From: Virgibacillus sp. NKC19-16
GTDB lineage: Bacteria; Bacillota; Bacilli; Bacillales; Amphibacillaceae
Assembly (NCBI RefSeq): GCF_021560035.1
Contig: NZ_CP074373.1
Span: forward strand, 2,476,001-2,540,000
Direction of reading: 5' to 3'
Length of the DNA stretch: 64,000 bases
Made by a program: the position numbers and the translations under genes. Under the pieces are notes generated by a model, which did not search any database, was not told the DNA's origin, and saw nothing but the letters and a program-made list of their open reading frames with translations. The stretch's first letter is position 1. The number at the start of each line of letters is the position of its first letter. Of this stretch, positions 1 through 9,601 are shown in pieces.

Positions 1-1260
1 TTCAATTGCTTTGACCGTCGGTTCTAGTTTTCCAGAGTGTCCAACCATATCCGGATTGGCAAAGTTTAAAATCATCGCGTTTTGCTCACCAGATTCCAAT
101 TCTTCCAATACGGCGTCCGTTACTTTATAGGCACTCATTTCTGGCTGCAAATCGTAAGTAGCCACTTTTGGTGAATCAATCAGCACACGTTTTTCACCCG
201 GAAATTGATTCTCCCGTCCCCCACTCATAAAAAATGTCACATGGGGATATTTTTCTGTTTCTGCAATGCGAAGTTGATTCATATCGTTCTGAGCGAGAAC
301 TTCACCCACGGTGTTATCAAGGTTAACCGGTGCATAGGCGACATATCCATCAACCGATTCACTAAAATTCGTCAGCATCACGAAATCTAAATCCTTAGGA
401 ACATTTTCTCCACGGTCGAAGTCTTGAAAATCTGCATTCGCAAACGTTCTAGATATTTGGATGGCACGATCAGGACGGAAATTATAGAAAATGATGGAAT
501 CCTTATCCCGAACTTTACCGACCGGATCACCGTTGTCATCTGTGATCACGGAAGGAATAACGAATTCATCATGAATCCCATTTTCGTACGAATCATCAAT
601 TACTTCATATGGATCCGCGTAGGTTGGCCCCACGCCGTAAACCATAGCGTCATAAGCTTTCTTCACACGTTCCCAGCGCTTATCGCGATCCATCGAATAA
701 TAACGGCCGGAAATTGTCGCAAACTGACCAATACCATATTCCTTCATTTTTTCTTCTGTTTGTTCAATGTACATTTTTGCGGTTTGCGGACCAACATCAC
801 GGCCGTCTAGGAATGCATGTACATACACTTTTTCCAAGCCTTGGTCTTTTGCTAATTTCAACAGGGCAAACAAATGTCTAATATGGCTGTGGACACCGCC
901 ATCTGATAGTAGACCGAATATATGCAACGCCTTATCATTCTCTTTCGCATGCGCCATCGATTTTAAAAATGCTTCGATTTCGAAAAAATCGCCTTCCTTA
1001 ATCGATAAGTTCACCCGTGTTAGGCTTTGATAAACAATGCGGCCTGCACCGATATTTAAATGCCCCACCTCGGAGTTACCCATTTGTCCGCTTGGAAGTC
1101 CAACTGATTCACCACTGGCTGTCAATTGATTATGAGGGAATTTACTCCAATAACGGTCAAAGTTTGGTGTATGTGCTTGTTTAACCGCATTGCCTTCTTC
1201 CTCATTGCGGATGCCAAATCCGTCTAAAATAATTAATGCACCTAATTTATTTTCATTCAT
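1..1260 (-). CDS. gpmI: 2,3-bisphosphoglycerate-independent phosphoglycerate mutase (partial)
   Basis: This enzyme interconverts 3- and 2-phosphoglycerate in glycolysis, using two manganese ions and a phosphoserine intermediate. The window holds the first 420 codons of an expected ~510, and the 3' end lies beyond position 1. The N-terminal motif LDGFG (residues 12-16) carries a metal-binding Asp, and GNSEVGH (61-67) carries the catalytic Ser63. The ATG at 1258-1260 overlaps the tpiA stop codon as ATGA, so the two genes are translationally coupled. It is the last visible gene of the cggR-gapA-pgk-tpiA-gpmI operon; enolase would be expected next but is not in view. Identification is secure. Confidence 0.97.
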   Translation of the reverse strand, partial: MNENKLGALIILDGFGIRNEEEGNAVKQAHTPNFDRYWSKFPHNQLTASGESVGLPSGQMGNSEVGHLNIGAGRIVYQSLTRVNLSIKEGDFFEIEAFLKSMAHAKENDKALHIFGLLSDGGVHSHIRHLFALLKLAKDQGLEKVYVHAFLDGRDVGPQTAKMYIEQTEEKMKEYGIGQFATISGRYYSMDRDKRWERVKKAYDAMVYGVGPTYADPYEVIDDSYENGIHDEFVIPSVITDDNGDPVGKVRDKDSIIFYNFRPDRAIQISRTFANADFQDFDRGENVPKDLDFVMLTNFSESVDGYVAYAPVNLDNTVGEVLAQNDMNQLRIAETEKYPHVTFFMSGGRENQFPGEKRVLIDSPKVATYDLQPEMSAYKVTDAVLEELESGEQNAMILNFANPDMVGHSGKLEPTVKAIE

Positions 1261-2015
1261 TTCGTACCTGCCTCCACAAGCTGCAGGTAAGATTCTGCTT
1301 CTAAACTGGCTCCGCCAACTAACGCTCCATCAATATCCGATTTTGCGAGTAATTCATCAATGTTTGCCGGTTTCACACTACCGCCATACTGAATCACGAC
1401 TTGTTCAGCAATTTCTTCAGAAGTAATGTCTCTAATGACATTTCGAATATGGGTGCAAACTTCATTCGCTTGATCACTTGATGCTGTTTTACCTGTGCCG
1501 ATTGCCCAGATTGGTTCATAAGCAACAATCGTATCAGCCACTTGTTCATTCGATAGTCCATCTAATGCCTTTTTCACTTGGCCTTCCACATGGTTCATCG
1601 TTTCATTTGCTTCCCGTTGCCCGAGTGTTTCTCCAACACAGACAATTGGGGTTAATTTATGGTTAAATGCTGCATGTGTTTTCTTGTTGACAGATTCATC
1701 CGTTTCAGCAAAATGTTCACGACGCTCTGAATGTCCAAGAACAACATGTGTTACGCCAAGGTCGCTTAACATGACCGGGCTAACTTCACCGGTAAAAGCA
1801 CCACTATCTTCAAAATACATATTTTGGGCACCAATATGAACGGTCGTGCCTTTTGTTTTTTCTGTAAGTGAAGCTAGAAAAGGAAATGGTGCACATACAA
1901 TTGTTTCTACATCATCACTTGTAGGTGCCTTTTTTACAACTTCCTCAATGAATTCATTTGCTTCTGCCAACGTTTTATTCATTTTCCAATTTCCTGCAAT
2001 TACTTTTTTACGCAT
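1257..2015 (-). CDS. tpiA: Triosephosphate isomerase
   Basis: This cytosolic TIM-barrel enzyme interconverts dihydroxyacetone phosphate and glyceraldehyde-3-phosphate. It has 252 residues, the normal length. The catalytic residues are all in place: Lys11 in the GNWKMN motif, His95 in LGHSERR and Glu167 in [12 protein letters not shown] phosphate-binding GG motif lies near the C-terminus. It sits between pgk (about 30 nt upstream) and gpmI (4-nt overlap downstream), as in the Bacillus glycolytic operon, and should be co-transcribed from the CggR-controlled promoter and any internal pgk promoter. Confidence 0.98.
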   Translation of the reverse strand: MRKKVIAGNWKMNKTLAEANEFIEEVVKKAPTSDDVETIVCAPFPFLASLTEKTKGTTVHIGAQNMYFEDSGAFTGEVSPVMLSDLGVTHVVLGHSERREHFAETDESVNKKTHAAFNHKLTPIVCVGETLGQREANETMNHVEGQVKKALDGLSNEQVADTIVAYEPIWAIGTGKTASSDQANEVCTHIRNVIRDITSEEIAEQVVIQYGGSVKPANIDELLAKSDIDGALVGGASLEAESYLQLVEAGTK

Positions 2016-2045
2016 TTATCTCACCTCTCCATTTTTATTCGTTGC

Positions 2046-3227
2046 TTATTTATCATTTAAAGCTTCGACACCTGGAAGAACTTTTCCTTCCATAAATTCT
2101 AAGGAAGCTCCGCCACCTGTAGAAACGTGATCCATATCTTCAGCAAAACCGAATTTTTCAACCGCAGCAGCAGAATCTCCTCCGCCAATAATCGTATAAC
2201 CTTCTGTATTGGCCAGACTTTCAGCAACTGATCTCGTTCCCCCGGCAAAAGCATTCATTTCAAAGACGCCCATAGGCCCGTTCCAGATAACAAGCTTGGA
2301 ATCCGCTACAACCTGACTATATGTCTCGCGCGTTTTAGGACCAATATCCAGAGCTTCCCAGTCAGCAGGAATTTGATCAATGTCAGTAATCTTCGTGTTT
2401 GCCGTTTCCGAAAAGTCATCAGCTACGACTACATCGGTAGGTAAAAGGAATTGAACACCTTTTTCTTCTGCTTTTTTCATGAAATCTTTGGCTAAATCAA
2501 TTTTGTCCTCTTCCAGTAATGATTTTCCGACTTCATGTCCTTGTGCTTTGACGAATGTATAGGCCAGTCCACCACCGATGATTAAGTTGTCCACTTTGTC
2601 CAATAAATGATCTATCACATTTATTTTATCTTTAACCTTCGCACCACCGATAATTGCAGTAAATGGACGCTCTGGATTTTCTAATGCTTTCCCTAATACT
2701 TCTATTTCTTTTTCCATGAGATACCCTGCAGCTGCAGGTAATTTTTCGGCTACACCGGTTGTTGAAGCATGGGCGCGATGTGCTGCGCCAAACGCATCAT
2801 TTACATAGATATCAGCCATATCTGCAAAGGCTTGTATTAATTCTGGATCATTTTTTTCCTCGCCAGCTTCAAAGCGTACATTTTCAAGTAATAAAATGTC
2901 GCCATCATTTAACCCGGAAATAGCTTCATCAACTTCCGGACCATAAACAGAATCGGTCTTCACAATATCTTTTCCGATAAGGTTACTTAAACTTTTAGCG
3001 ACGGGATCTAGACGCAATTCATCTGCCGCTTCACCCTTTGGCCGGCCAAGATGACTTGCCAGGATCACTTTTGCGCCCTTTTCAGCTAAATACTCAATCG
3101 TAGGACGTGCTGCTCTAATACGTGTTTCATCGGTGACTTCACCGTCTTGCATCGGTACGTTAAAATCAACGCGGCAAAAGACCTTCTTGCCTCCTGCGTC
3201 AATGTCTTGAAGTGTTTGCTTATTCAT
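2046..3227 (-). CDS. pgk: Phosphoglycerate kinase
   Basis: This enzyme makes ATP from 1,3-bisphosphoglycerate, the first ATP-forming step of glycolysis. At 393 residues it has the standard bacterial length and a two-domain layout. The N-terminal half has the substrate-binding VDFNVP segment, and the C-terminal nucleotide domain ends with the GGGDSAAA glycine-rich loop. It follows gapA after a 124-bp gap containing a strong hairpin (3309-3336) and precedes tpiA. A separate pgk promoter is known in B. subtilis, but I could not fix one here. Confidence 0.98.
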   Translation of the reverse strand: MNKQTLQDIDAGGKKVFCRVDFNVPMQDGEVTDETRIRAARPTIEYLAEKGAKVILASHLGRPKGEAADELRLDPVAKSLSNLIGKDIVKTDSVYGPEVDEAISGLNDGDILLLENVRFEAGEEKNDPELIQAFADMADIYVNDAFGAAHRAHASTTGVAEKLPAAAGYLMEKEIEVLGKALENPERPFTAIIGGAKVKDKINVIDHLLDKVDNLIIGGGLAYTFVKAQGHEVGKSLLEEDKIDLAKDFMKKAEEKGVQFLLPTDVVVADDFSETANTKITDIDQIPADWEALDIGPKTRETYSQVVADSKLVIWNGPMGVFEMNAFAGGTRSVAESLANTEGYTIIGGGDSAAAVEKFGFAEDMDHVSTGGGASLEFMEGKVLPGVEALNDK

Positions 3228-3308
3228 TTGGACAGCCTCCCTATCTTCAATTATGTAATCTGTATTAGGTTTTCCCCTAAACGAGATCTATTAATCATGG
3301 TAAAGGTA

Positions 3309-3336
3309 ACGGAGGAGGAATGCTCTCCTCCTCCGT
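3309..3336 (-). terminator. Hairpin between gapA and pgk (weak or processing site)
   Basis: A 10-bp perfect stem (ACGGAGGAGG pairing with CCTCCTCCGT) with an 8-nt loop lies 15 nt past the gapA stop. It lacks a good T-run on the minus strand, so it may be a leaky terminator or an mRNA-stabilising 3' end that keeps gapA expressed above the downstream genes. The role is inference. Confidence 0.6.
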
Positions 3337-3351
3337 CATTATTCTCTAATC

Positions 3352-4359
3352 TTATAGTCCTTGTTTTTTAATATATGCAGCCATGTCTACACAGCGTGCT
3401 GAGTATGCCATTTCGTTGTCATACCAGGAAACTACTTTAACCATGTTATCTTCAAGAATCATAGTGGACAGGGCATCATACACAGATGAGTTTGTGTTAC
3501 CAACAATGTCTGTAGAAACGAGTGGATCCTCTGTATATTCTAAGATGCCTTTTAGCTCACCTTCAGCAGCTTCTTCAAATGCTTTGTTTACTTCATCAGC
3601 TGAAACATTTTTATCCAATTCTGCAACTAAATCAATTAATGAACCATCTGGGGTTGGTACACGAACTGCCATTCCGTTTAGTTTACCATTTAACTCAGGC
3701 AATACTTTCCCAACAACTTTAGCAGCGCCTGTTGAAGTTGGAATGATATTTTGTGCTGCTGCACGTGCCCGGCGATAATCCTTATGCGGTAAGTCAAGAA
3801 TTTGCTGATCATTGGTATAAGAGTGAACAGTTGTCATTAGACCGCGTTTTAAACCAAATTTCTCATGCAGTACTTTAGCAAGTGGTGCAATGCCATTTGT
3901 TGTACATGAAGCATTTGATAATACATGGTGTTTGCTTGGATCGTAATCCTGTTCGTTTACACCCATAACCATGGTTAAATCTTCTTCTTTCGCAGGTGCT
4001 GAAATAATTACTTTTTTCGCTCCAGCATCAAGGTGTTTCTTCGCATCGTCACGTTGAGTGAAGCGACCAGTAGATTCGATAACAACTTCTACACCGAGGT
4101 CTCCCCATCCTAGATCTGCAGGGTCACGTTCTGATAATACTTTAATTTCATTTCCGCCAATAACAAGGTTAGAGCCATTTACAGTTACCTCTTCTTCTAA
4201 CCTGCCATGAACAGAGTCATATTTCAATAAATGTGCCAGCATTTCAGCGTCTGTTAAATCATTTACTGCAACAACCTCTACGTCGTCATTTTTTAAAGCT
4301 TGACGGAATACGTTACGTCCAATTCTTCCAAAACCGTTAATACCTATTTTTACTGTCAT
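3352..4359 (-). CDS. gapA: Glyceraldehyde-3-phosphate dehydrogenase, glycolytic (GapA type)
   Basis: This NAD-dependent enzyme oxidises glyceraldehyde-3-phosphate to 1,3-bisphosphoglycerate. It has 335 residues. The Rossmann motif INGFGRIGR is at the N-terminus, VNDLTD holds the NAD-selective Asp, the catalytic Cys152 is in SNASCTTN, and a His lies in TTVHSYTND. Two family hot spots differ from B. subtilis GapA: SCTTN is followed by Gly rather than Cys, and the C-terminal motif is WYDNEMAYSAR rather than the usual WYDNE-GYSNR. I recall a similar NEMSYTA form in staphylococcal GapA, so the variant is probably functional. It lies directly downstream of cggR, which marks it as the glycolytic paralogue. 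Confidence 0.96.
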   Translation of the reverse strand: MTVKIGINGFGRIGRNVFRQALKNDDVEVVAVNDLTDAEMLAHLLKYDSVHGRLEEEVTVNGSNLVIGGNEIKVLSERDPADLGWGDLGVEVVIESTGRFTQRDDAKKHLDAGAKKVIISAPAKEEDLTMVMGVNEQDYDPSKHHVLSNASCTTNGIAPLAKVLHEKFGLKRGLMTTVHSYTNDQQILDLPHKDYRRARAAAQNIIPTSTGAAKVVGKVLPELNGKLNGMAVRVPTPDGSLIDLVAELDKNVSADEVNKAFEEAAEGELKGILEYTEDPLVSTDIVGNTNSSVYDALSTMILEDNMVKVVSWYDNEMAYSARCVDMAAYIKKQGL

Positions 4360-4392
4360 GTATATTCCTCCATATTTTTGAATTAATTATAT

Positions 4393-5424
4393 TTAAAGAG
4401 GTGGTGTTCCCCTTAAAATCTCTTCTGCAGCTGCTTCATCTGTAATGAGCAAATCGCTTCTTCCTTGTTGAAAATAGGATGCTATTGCCTGTCCCTTTGA
4501 TTTGCCACCAGCGATTGTGATCACATAATCGATCGAAGCTAGGTCTTCTAATTGAATACCAACTGTTCTCACCTTATGAACCACATTTCCATTTTTATCA
4601 AAATAATAACCAAATGCTTCACTCGAGGCTTTGTTGGATTTTAATTTTGCAGTAACTTCCTCTTTCGTTTTTCTTCGTTCTGCCATTGTCAGTGCATCAC
4701 CTATTCCATGCATGACAACATCTGCACCTTTTATTTGCTGCAATGTTTCATTAATAGAAGGCTCATTGATGATCGTCTGATAAGCAGATTCACTTAGAGG
4801 GTCCGGGACATACAAGAGTCGATAGTCACCATCTGTTTTCCTTGCCATCTCTGCAGCAATGGTGTTGGCTTGATTTTCCACTTTTTCGCCAATCCCACCA
4901 CGGGCAGGTACAAATAAATAATTATTTTCCTTATTTAATAAGGTCATTACATCTGCTAGTGCAGCCATAGTTGTACCACCTGTCACCGCAATTGTACTGC
5001 TTGGCTGAACAATCTTTTTAAGGAAAGCAACACAGGCTTTTCCCATTTCTTGCTTTATCCATTCATAATTATCGCTATTACCAGGGACAATAATAACATG
5101 CTCTACATGTAATTTATCCTTAATTTGCGATTCTAAAACACTTAAGCCCATGATTTCACTCATGAATCCAGCTAACTGTTCCAGAATTAACTTACCCTCT
5201 TTTGTAATATACATTCCTTTACCTGTTACTTGGATAAGGCCCTGTTCTTGCAGGAAGTCAACCTCTCCACGTACAGCGCGCTCTGTTAAATTTGTATTCT
5301 CCGCAAGCCCCCTTCTCCCGATTGGTTGAAAAAGATCTACACTATGCAGAATAGAATACCTTTGTTGCATCATATCTAACAGATCAGGTACTAGCTTTTT
5401 CTGCAAATCAATCAAGTCTCTCAT
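4393..5424 (-). CDS. cggR: Central glycolytic genes regulator CggR
   Basis: This is a SorC/DeoR-family repressor of the gapA operon, released by fructose-1,6-bisphosphate. The N-terminus has a winged helix-turn-helix around PIGRRGLAENTNLTERAVRGE, followed by a sugar-binding domain with VTGGTTMAALA and, near the C-terminus, IDYVITIAGG. A longer frame opens at 5442, but the ATG at 5424 has a good AAAGGAG site 7 nt upstream and matches the usual CggR N-terminus (MRDLIDLQKKL), giving 343 residues. The operator found upstream (5448-5483) supports autoregulation together with gapA. Confidence 0.95.
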   Translation of the reverse strand: MRDLIDLQKKLVPDLLDMMQQRYSILHSVDLFQPIGRRGLAENTNLTERAVRGEVDFLQEQGLIQVTGKGMYITKEGKLILEQLAGFMSEIMGLSVLESQIKDKLHVEHVIIVPGNSDNYEWIKQEMGKACVAFLKKIVQPSSTIAVTGGTTMAALADVMTLLNKENNYLFVPARGGIGEKVENQANTIAAEMARKTDGDYRLLYVPDPLSESAYQTIINEPSINETLQQIKGADVVMHGIGDALTMAERRKTKEEVTAKLKSNKASSEAFGYYFDKNGNVVHKVRTVGIQLEDLASIDYVITIAGGKSKGQAIASYFQQGRSDLLITDEAAAEEILRGTPPL

Positions 5425-5447
5425 GAAAAGACTCCTTTTCATTGGCA

Positions 5448-5483
5448 GGACATAATCGTCCCGGATGGTTATATTATGTCCCG
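5448..5483 (-). promoter_or_regulatory. CggR operator
   Basis: On the minus strand two CGGGAC boxes (at 5478-5483 and 5458-5463) start exactly 20 bp apart, and the second is followed by TGTCC. This matches the direct-repeat operator I know for B. subtilis CggR (CGGGAC-N6-TGTC repeated at 20-bp spacing). It lies downstream of the sigma-A promoter and 24 bp before the cggR start, consistent with roadblock repression. Confidence 0.85.
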
Positions 5484-5519
5484 GTTAGGCTAAAAAAAAT
5501 ACCTTTTTCCTATATTTTT

Positions 5520-5547
5520 ATTATAGCATATTGTGGGAAATAGACAA
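5520..5547 (-). promoter_or_regulatory. Sigma-A promoter of the glycolytic operon
   Basis: On the minus strand a TTGTCT -35 box (5542-5547) and a perfect TATAAT -10 box (5520-5525) are 16 bp apart, with transcription heading into the CggR operator and cggR. Confidence 0.75.
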
Positions 5548-5551
5548 ATAT

Positions 5552-5749
5552 TTTGCTGTTGAATGTTTGGAGCGGGTGTTGGATCTGTAGCTATGACGGT
5601 ATTATGGTAAATGATTTGGTTTTATGTTTGGGTCTATAAATGCTTGATTAAGGTCCTCTACTCTTTGTGTTGGACTTTCATTTATTTGGTTTTATACCAT
5701 AATCAATATGTCAGCCATAGATTTTATTGGGGCCCTTTATAAAGAATCG
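5552..5749. other. Intergenic gap with no recognised feature
   Basis: About 200 AT-rich bases lie between the cggR promoter and the YdhR-like gene. I see no coding potential, no clear terminator and no repeat. Its lack of structure fits a junction left by insertion of the genes upstream. Confidence 0.4.
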
Positions 5750-6055
5750 CTATTTTAATGGCCCGTGATTTATTTCTGTTAGCTGTTCATTAATTTCAAA
5801 TATTTTAGCATTGACACTCTCAATACCGAACTTATTTAATCTTTTTGTATGATTATCAAGATAATTTTCCGCGTCATCCTTTGTCTCGAACACATATATT
5901 CCACCCGCTTCTTCCGTTTGTTTATTCTCTGTCCATATCTTCCACCTAAAACCTTTTTCCTCATTAATACCCTTCGCTAAATCGATAAATTCATTGGACA
6001 TCTCATAGCCAAATGGGCCCGGATGACTAAAATCCATCTGTAATAAATATGCCAT
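5750..6055 (-). CDS. YdhR-family putative monooxygenase
   Basis: This small protein of 101 residues belongs to the YdhR family (ferredoxin-like alpha/beta barrel, proposed monooxygenase). It resembles E. coli YdhR along its full length: a GPFG segment near residue 15, a W-K-(I/V)-WTE segment and EAGGIY in the middle, and HT-RL near residue 75. A longer frame opens at 6073, but the ATG at 6055 has an AAGGAG site 7 nt upstream and fits the family N-terminus. It lies between the group II intron and the glycolytic operon and does not belong to either. The physiological substrate is unknown. Confidence 0.82.
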   Translation of the reverse strand: MAYLLQMDFSHPGPFGYEMSNEFIDLAKGINEEKGFRWKIWTENKQTEEAGGIYVFETKDDAENYLDNHTKRLNKFGIESVNAKIFEINEQLTEINHGPLK

Positions 6056-6191
6056 TTCCATTCTCCTTTTCATTCACTTTATTAATAATGTAACAAATTT
6101 ATGTTTGTTTTAAAGTTGAACATCTATTTTTACTTAACAATCGTCAGCAATAGGTAAGCATTTGAAGTCATCTCCAGCTTTTCCCCTGCTC

Positions 6192-6228
6192 CACACGGAG
6201 CGTGCAGGTTTCCCCGCACTCCGCGTTC
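6192..6228 (-). ncRNA. Group II intron domain V
   Basis: On the minus strand the arms ACGCGGAG-TGCGGG and CCTGCA-CG-CTCCGTGT pair around a GAAA tetraloop, leaving a 2-nt CG bulge on the 3' arm. This is the diagnostic catalytic hairpin of group II introns, with a CGC triad in the lower stem. It lies 55 nt past the maturase stop. Confidence 0.85.
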
Positions 6229-6283
6229 CATCTAACAAAATATACTGAGTTATAAGTTCCTCGTTACTTATTGTTTGAGATTT

Positions 6284-8158
6284 TCAAATTGTTTCAAGCT
6301 CACATTTCCTACGGAAACGATTGACTTTATTTATCATGTCTCCAGTAAGCTGAAACTCTTTTATAAGTCCATCAATCATCTTTTTATTAGTGGCATGAAT
6401 TAACTTGTGTATCCCTTTATGCAGGATACGAAGGTTATCAAATTGGTCGTTTCCGCCAAGACTTAAAGGTACATAATGGTGGCAATGAACCTCAGCCGCG
6501 GACAATTCCACGCCTGTGATTTCACATTTTCCCATCTTCATACTGTACCTGCTGATTCGGTTATCCATGTATTCAATACTTCGGTTTGGAAGTGTTGATT
6601 TCATGAGTAAGCCTATTTCACTTTGGATGTCCGAACGCAACTTTTTGTGTATCATATTCCTTCCTTCTTCCGTGAAGGGCGTCATTTTTGGAGTAAACCC
6701 AAAGGTATTCAAAGTTTTTACATCCGCAAGTGGAAATAGATATACACCAGCGATTTGAAATGTTTTAAATCTATTAAGATACATTTTTTTATAAGTTGGT
6801 GGCGGATTAGCTGGGTGATCATATTTACCTACTGGTCTAAGCTGATTGTAGATGAACGCACCTAAATCATAGGCAAGACGTGAAAACTCGAGATTAACCT
6901 TGGTAGCCCTTTTGAAATATTGATGAATTCCCAAAACAAAACTATTGAAAAGCAACGCATTCATCGCCGAAGGAGAGGTTCTAATTCTTCGAATTAGTTT
7001 CTTTGCCTCCTCTTTGATTTTACGTTTTTTACTCGCTTTAATGCCGGTGCGTGCAACACGTTTTTTACCCTTTACGTCAGCCCGGATGGTGAATCCTAGA
7101 AATTCGGATTCTCTCTTTCGCAAATTCACTATCTGTGATTTTTCGGGCGAAATGTCCAGTCCCAAGTGGTCCTTGAGATATAGCCTTACGGCATGATACC
7201 ATTTTTGAGCTGTTTTTCCATCCTTACATAAGATTTTAAAATCATCCGCATAGCGTACGAGATAGCCTTCTTTCAGATTAGTACGCTTTTTGGCTAGTGT
7301 TTCACCAGTCCTAGATTGAAAGGATTTGGAAAGAGGGAAGAACTCCCACTGTCCCGCAACCCACTGGTCGAGGTCATTCAACACAATGTTTGCAAGTAAA
7401 GTTGATAACAATCCACCCTGTGGAACGCCTTGAGATGGTATCCCTTCACCATCTATTTCAGCTTTGAGCATTTTGGCAATACAAGCTAGTACCTTTCGGT
7501 CTTGAATTCCCATATTCCATAGTTGCTTAATAAGTAATGTATGGTTAATATGGTCAAAGAATCCCTTTATATCAATATCCACCACAAAATGAAAATGGGC
7601 TTGATTGATTAGAAATTGAATTCTTGCCATGGCGTGATGCGCAGAACGTAATGGTCTAAATCCGTAACTATGATTATAGAACTGGGCTTCCGCAATCGGT
7701 TCAAGTACCTGTTTAAAACATTGTTGAATGATTCGATCTAACATACAAGGGATGCCAAGGGGTCTCCACTTTCCATTATCTTTTTCAATCCATTTTCGTC
7801 TAACCTTTTTCGGACAATAGTTTTCTAGCTGGTTTTGGATTTCCATCATAAGTTTTTCCTCAGACCATTTTTTCATATCGCTTATCGTTCTTCTATCCGT
7901 TCCAGGTGTCTTAGACCCTTTGTTGGACTTGATAGTACGATAAGCAAGCAAGATATTTTCTCTTGATGTGATAACATCATAAAGATGTGAAAAAGCTTGT
8001 TGATTCAAACTTTTATCATACAGATCCGTAAACGTTTCCGTCATATCGTAGTAATCCCAATATCGCAAAGCTTGCACTGTGGCATCCCTCCTATTGGAGT
8101 GATGTTCCCACGTTCCTACCCGACCGGTGCAATGCACGTGTGGAAAATAACTTTTCAT
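6284..8158 (-). CDS. ltrA: Group II intron reverse transcriptase/maturase (LtrA-like)
   Basis: This multifunctional protein of 624 residues helps splicing and reverse-transcribes the intron into DNA during retrohoming. The RT domain spans roughly residues 70-390 and includes the YGFRP, GVPQGG and catalytic YADD (in VRYADDFKIL) motifs. A maturase X domain follows (about 400-520). The C-terminus has an HNH endonuclease: CEITG, the HCHHYVPLSLGG core and a closing IHKLIHA. All catalytic motifs are present and the frame is open, so the element could be active. It lies inside the intron, downstream of its 5' domains. Confidence 0.95.
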   Translation of the reverse strand: MKSYFPHVHCTGRVGTWEHHSNRRDATVQALRYWDYYDMTETFTDLYDKSLNQQAFSHLYDVITSRENILLAYRTIKSNKGSKTPGTDRRTISDMKKWSEEKLMMEIQNQLENYCPKKVRRKWIEKDNGKWRPLGIPCMLDRIIQQCFKQVLEPIAEAQFYNHSYGFRPLRSAHHAMARIQFLINQAHFHFVVDIDIKGFFDHINHTLLIKQLWNMGIQDRKVLACIAKMLKAEIDGEGIPSQGVPQGGLLSTLLANIVLNDLDQWVAGQWEFFPLSKSFQSRTGETLAKKRTNLKEGYLVRYADDFKILCKDGKTAQKWYHAVRLYLKDHLGLDISPEKSQIVNLRKRESEFLGFTIRADVKGKKRVARTGIKASKKRKIKEEAKKLIRRIRTSPSAMNALLFNSFVLGIHQYFKRATKVNLEFSRLAYDLGAFIYNQLRPVGKYDHPANPPPTYKKMYLNRFKTFQIAGVYLFPLADVKTLNTFGFTPKMTPFTEEGRNMIHKKLRSDIQSEIGLLMKSTLPNRSIEYMDNRISRYSMKMGKCEITGVELSAAEVHCHHYVPLSLGGNDQFDNLRILHKGIHKLIHATNKKMIDGLIKEFQLTGDMINKVNRFRRKCELETI

Positions 8159-8840
8159 TTCATTAGACTTGGGGCTGTTCCTCCATTCCCATTACAGGAA
8201 CTTCGTCAGTCATGCCCCTACCCTCGCAAGGATAAATGCTTTTTGGCATAAGCCTTATAGCAACCGTTTCGGATGACAGTCCTTGTTTCAACGTTCCTTG
8301 TTTTCCAAGTCCCTTACAACCTAGCTATCCGTACTGAACTTAGGTGTTCCCCTGGAAGCCTGTGAGCTGGATACCGCCTTTGTCCGGTATAGCGTGTTTC
8401 ATAGGGCGCATTTTTACTGCACACCACTCACCCCATCGCTAGATAGGACATAAGTTTCCCTATGTTCAAACTTTAGACCTGTATATTCGGTTATTCGTCA
8501 GTTTCATTTCGCTGAAACCATTCTCACCATATCCAGTTTTTCAGCCGCGCGGCATATCAGTTGGCATACCTTCTCCTACGGAGTGGCTTCAGCCTTCGTT
8601 CTGCCGAATCTACCTGTACTTCAAACCCCATGACCTGCCAGTCATGACGCAAGCAGGAGTATTGACGGGATGGTTTCGGGAAACATGGTTCCTTCATTCC
8701 CATCCTCCGTTGTAAAGTTTGGATTAACTATAAGTAATCCGCTGCATTTCACGCTTCAAAGCGCTTATAGCATAGCTTGTCGAACGGTGCCCGTTTGCTT
8801 AATATAGACATGATAAAATTCTAAATTATACTCAATATAA

Positions 8841-9449
8841 TTAGCTCAATACATCATATTTAACATGTATAACACCTGTTCCTTCGATTACCTCAGTCGA
8901 TTTCAACACTACAGTTTCCTGACCAATATGATCAAACAAACGCACACCCTTGCCTAGCAATACTGGGGCAATATGTAGCTCTAGCCCATCTAACAAACCC
9001 AATTCTATACATTGTTGTGCGACACTTGCGGTGCCGACACTTACATCCTTGGATTCGGCTACTTGCTTCGCTTGTTTAACTGCCTGATCCACACCATCTG
9101 TGATAAAAGTAAATGGTGTCGTACCTTTAGGAGGATCCTCAGGGATACGGTGAGTAAGTACAAACACGGGAACTCTTTCTAGTGGATGACTTCCTCCCCA
9201 ACCGTTCACGATGTCGTAAGTCCTTCTGCCAACAATCATAGCCCCTGTTTTTTCAGCTCCTGAATCGAAAACGTTCTTGTCGATGCTTGAAAGGTTAAAA
9301 AAGGAATTGGTCCAGCTAGTTTCCTCTCCAGAAAACATCCAGGCTTGTAGAATGTCGCCTTTCTCCCCTAAAGGTTGTTTTTGATTATCATTACTTCCTG
9401 CTATAAATCCATCAAGAGACATCGAGATATTTAAAATAACTTTACTCAT
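8841..9449 (-). CDS. Dihydrofolate reductase family protein (RibD C-terminal-like)
   Basis: This 202-residue protein has the DHFR/RibD-C fold: SMSLDGFIAG at the N-terminus, GRRTYD in the middle, and a late GGKGVRLFDH-like segment (LLGKGVRLFD). Such proteins are predicted NADPH-dependent reductases with uncertain substrate, distinct from the folate-pathway DHFR. It stands alone upstream of the group II intron and downstream of the glutaredoxin gene. No terminator was seen before the intron. The assignment to family is firm, but the function is not known. Confidence 0.85.
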   Translation of the reverse strand: MSKVILNISMSLDGFIAGSNDNQKQPLGEKGDILQAWMFSGEETSWTNSFFNLSSIDKNVFDSGAEKTGAMIVGRRTYDIVNGWGGSHPLERVPVFVLTHRIPEDPPKGTTPFTFITDGVDQAVKQAKQVAESKDVSVGTASVAQQCIELGLLDGLELHIAPVLLGKGVRLFDHIGQETVVLKSTEVIEGTGVIHVKYDVLS

Positions 9450-9601
9450 TTCATAACCACCTCAGCATCATTTTATCACGAAAATGAACGATGTATTTCT
9501 TCTCAATTGCTGTATTATTGTTCTTTGACAAACAGAAAAATTTATACTTGCGTGACAATCTTGGTTGGCAATGTATTACATCTGAGTTTTATGTTACCCC
9601 T

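Larger units (their letters stand above)
6148..8785 (-). mobile_element. Group II intron with maturase ORF
   Basis: The intron is about 2.6 kb and runs on the minus strand. It contains about 630 nt of structured 5' RNA (domains I-III region, 8159-8785), the reverse transcriptase ORF (6284-8158) and domains V/VI at the 3' end (6150-6230). Domain V is a clear GAAA-capped hairpin with a 2-nt bulge. Domain VI appears to have a bulged A at 6155 in CTTACCT. I did not find a canonical GTGYG 5' end; GTTCG at 8781-8785 is the best candidate, so both outer boundaries are uncertain by tens of bases. It sits between the DHFR-like gene and the YdhR-like gene, in the same orientation as both, and interrupts neither. 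Confidence 0.8.

Noticed and set aside
3352-4359. GapA with a damaged C-terminal motif (Asn replaced by Ala in the NE-x-x-Y-S region)
   Set aside because: A similar NEMSYTA sequence is, as I recall, present in staphylococcal GapA, so it is a natural variant and not inactivation.
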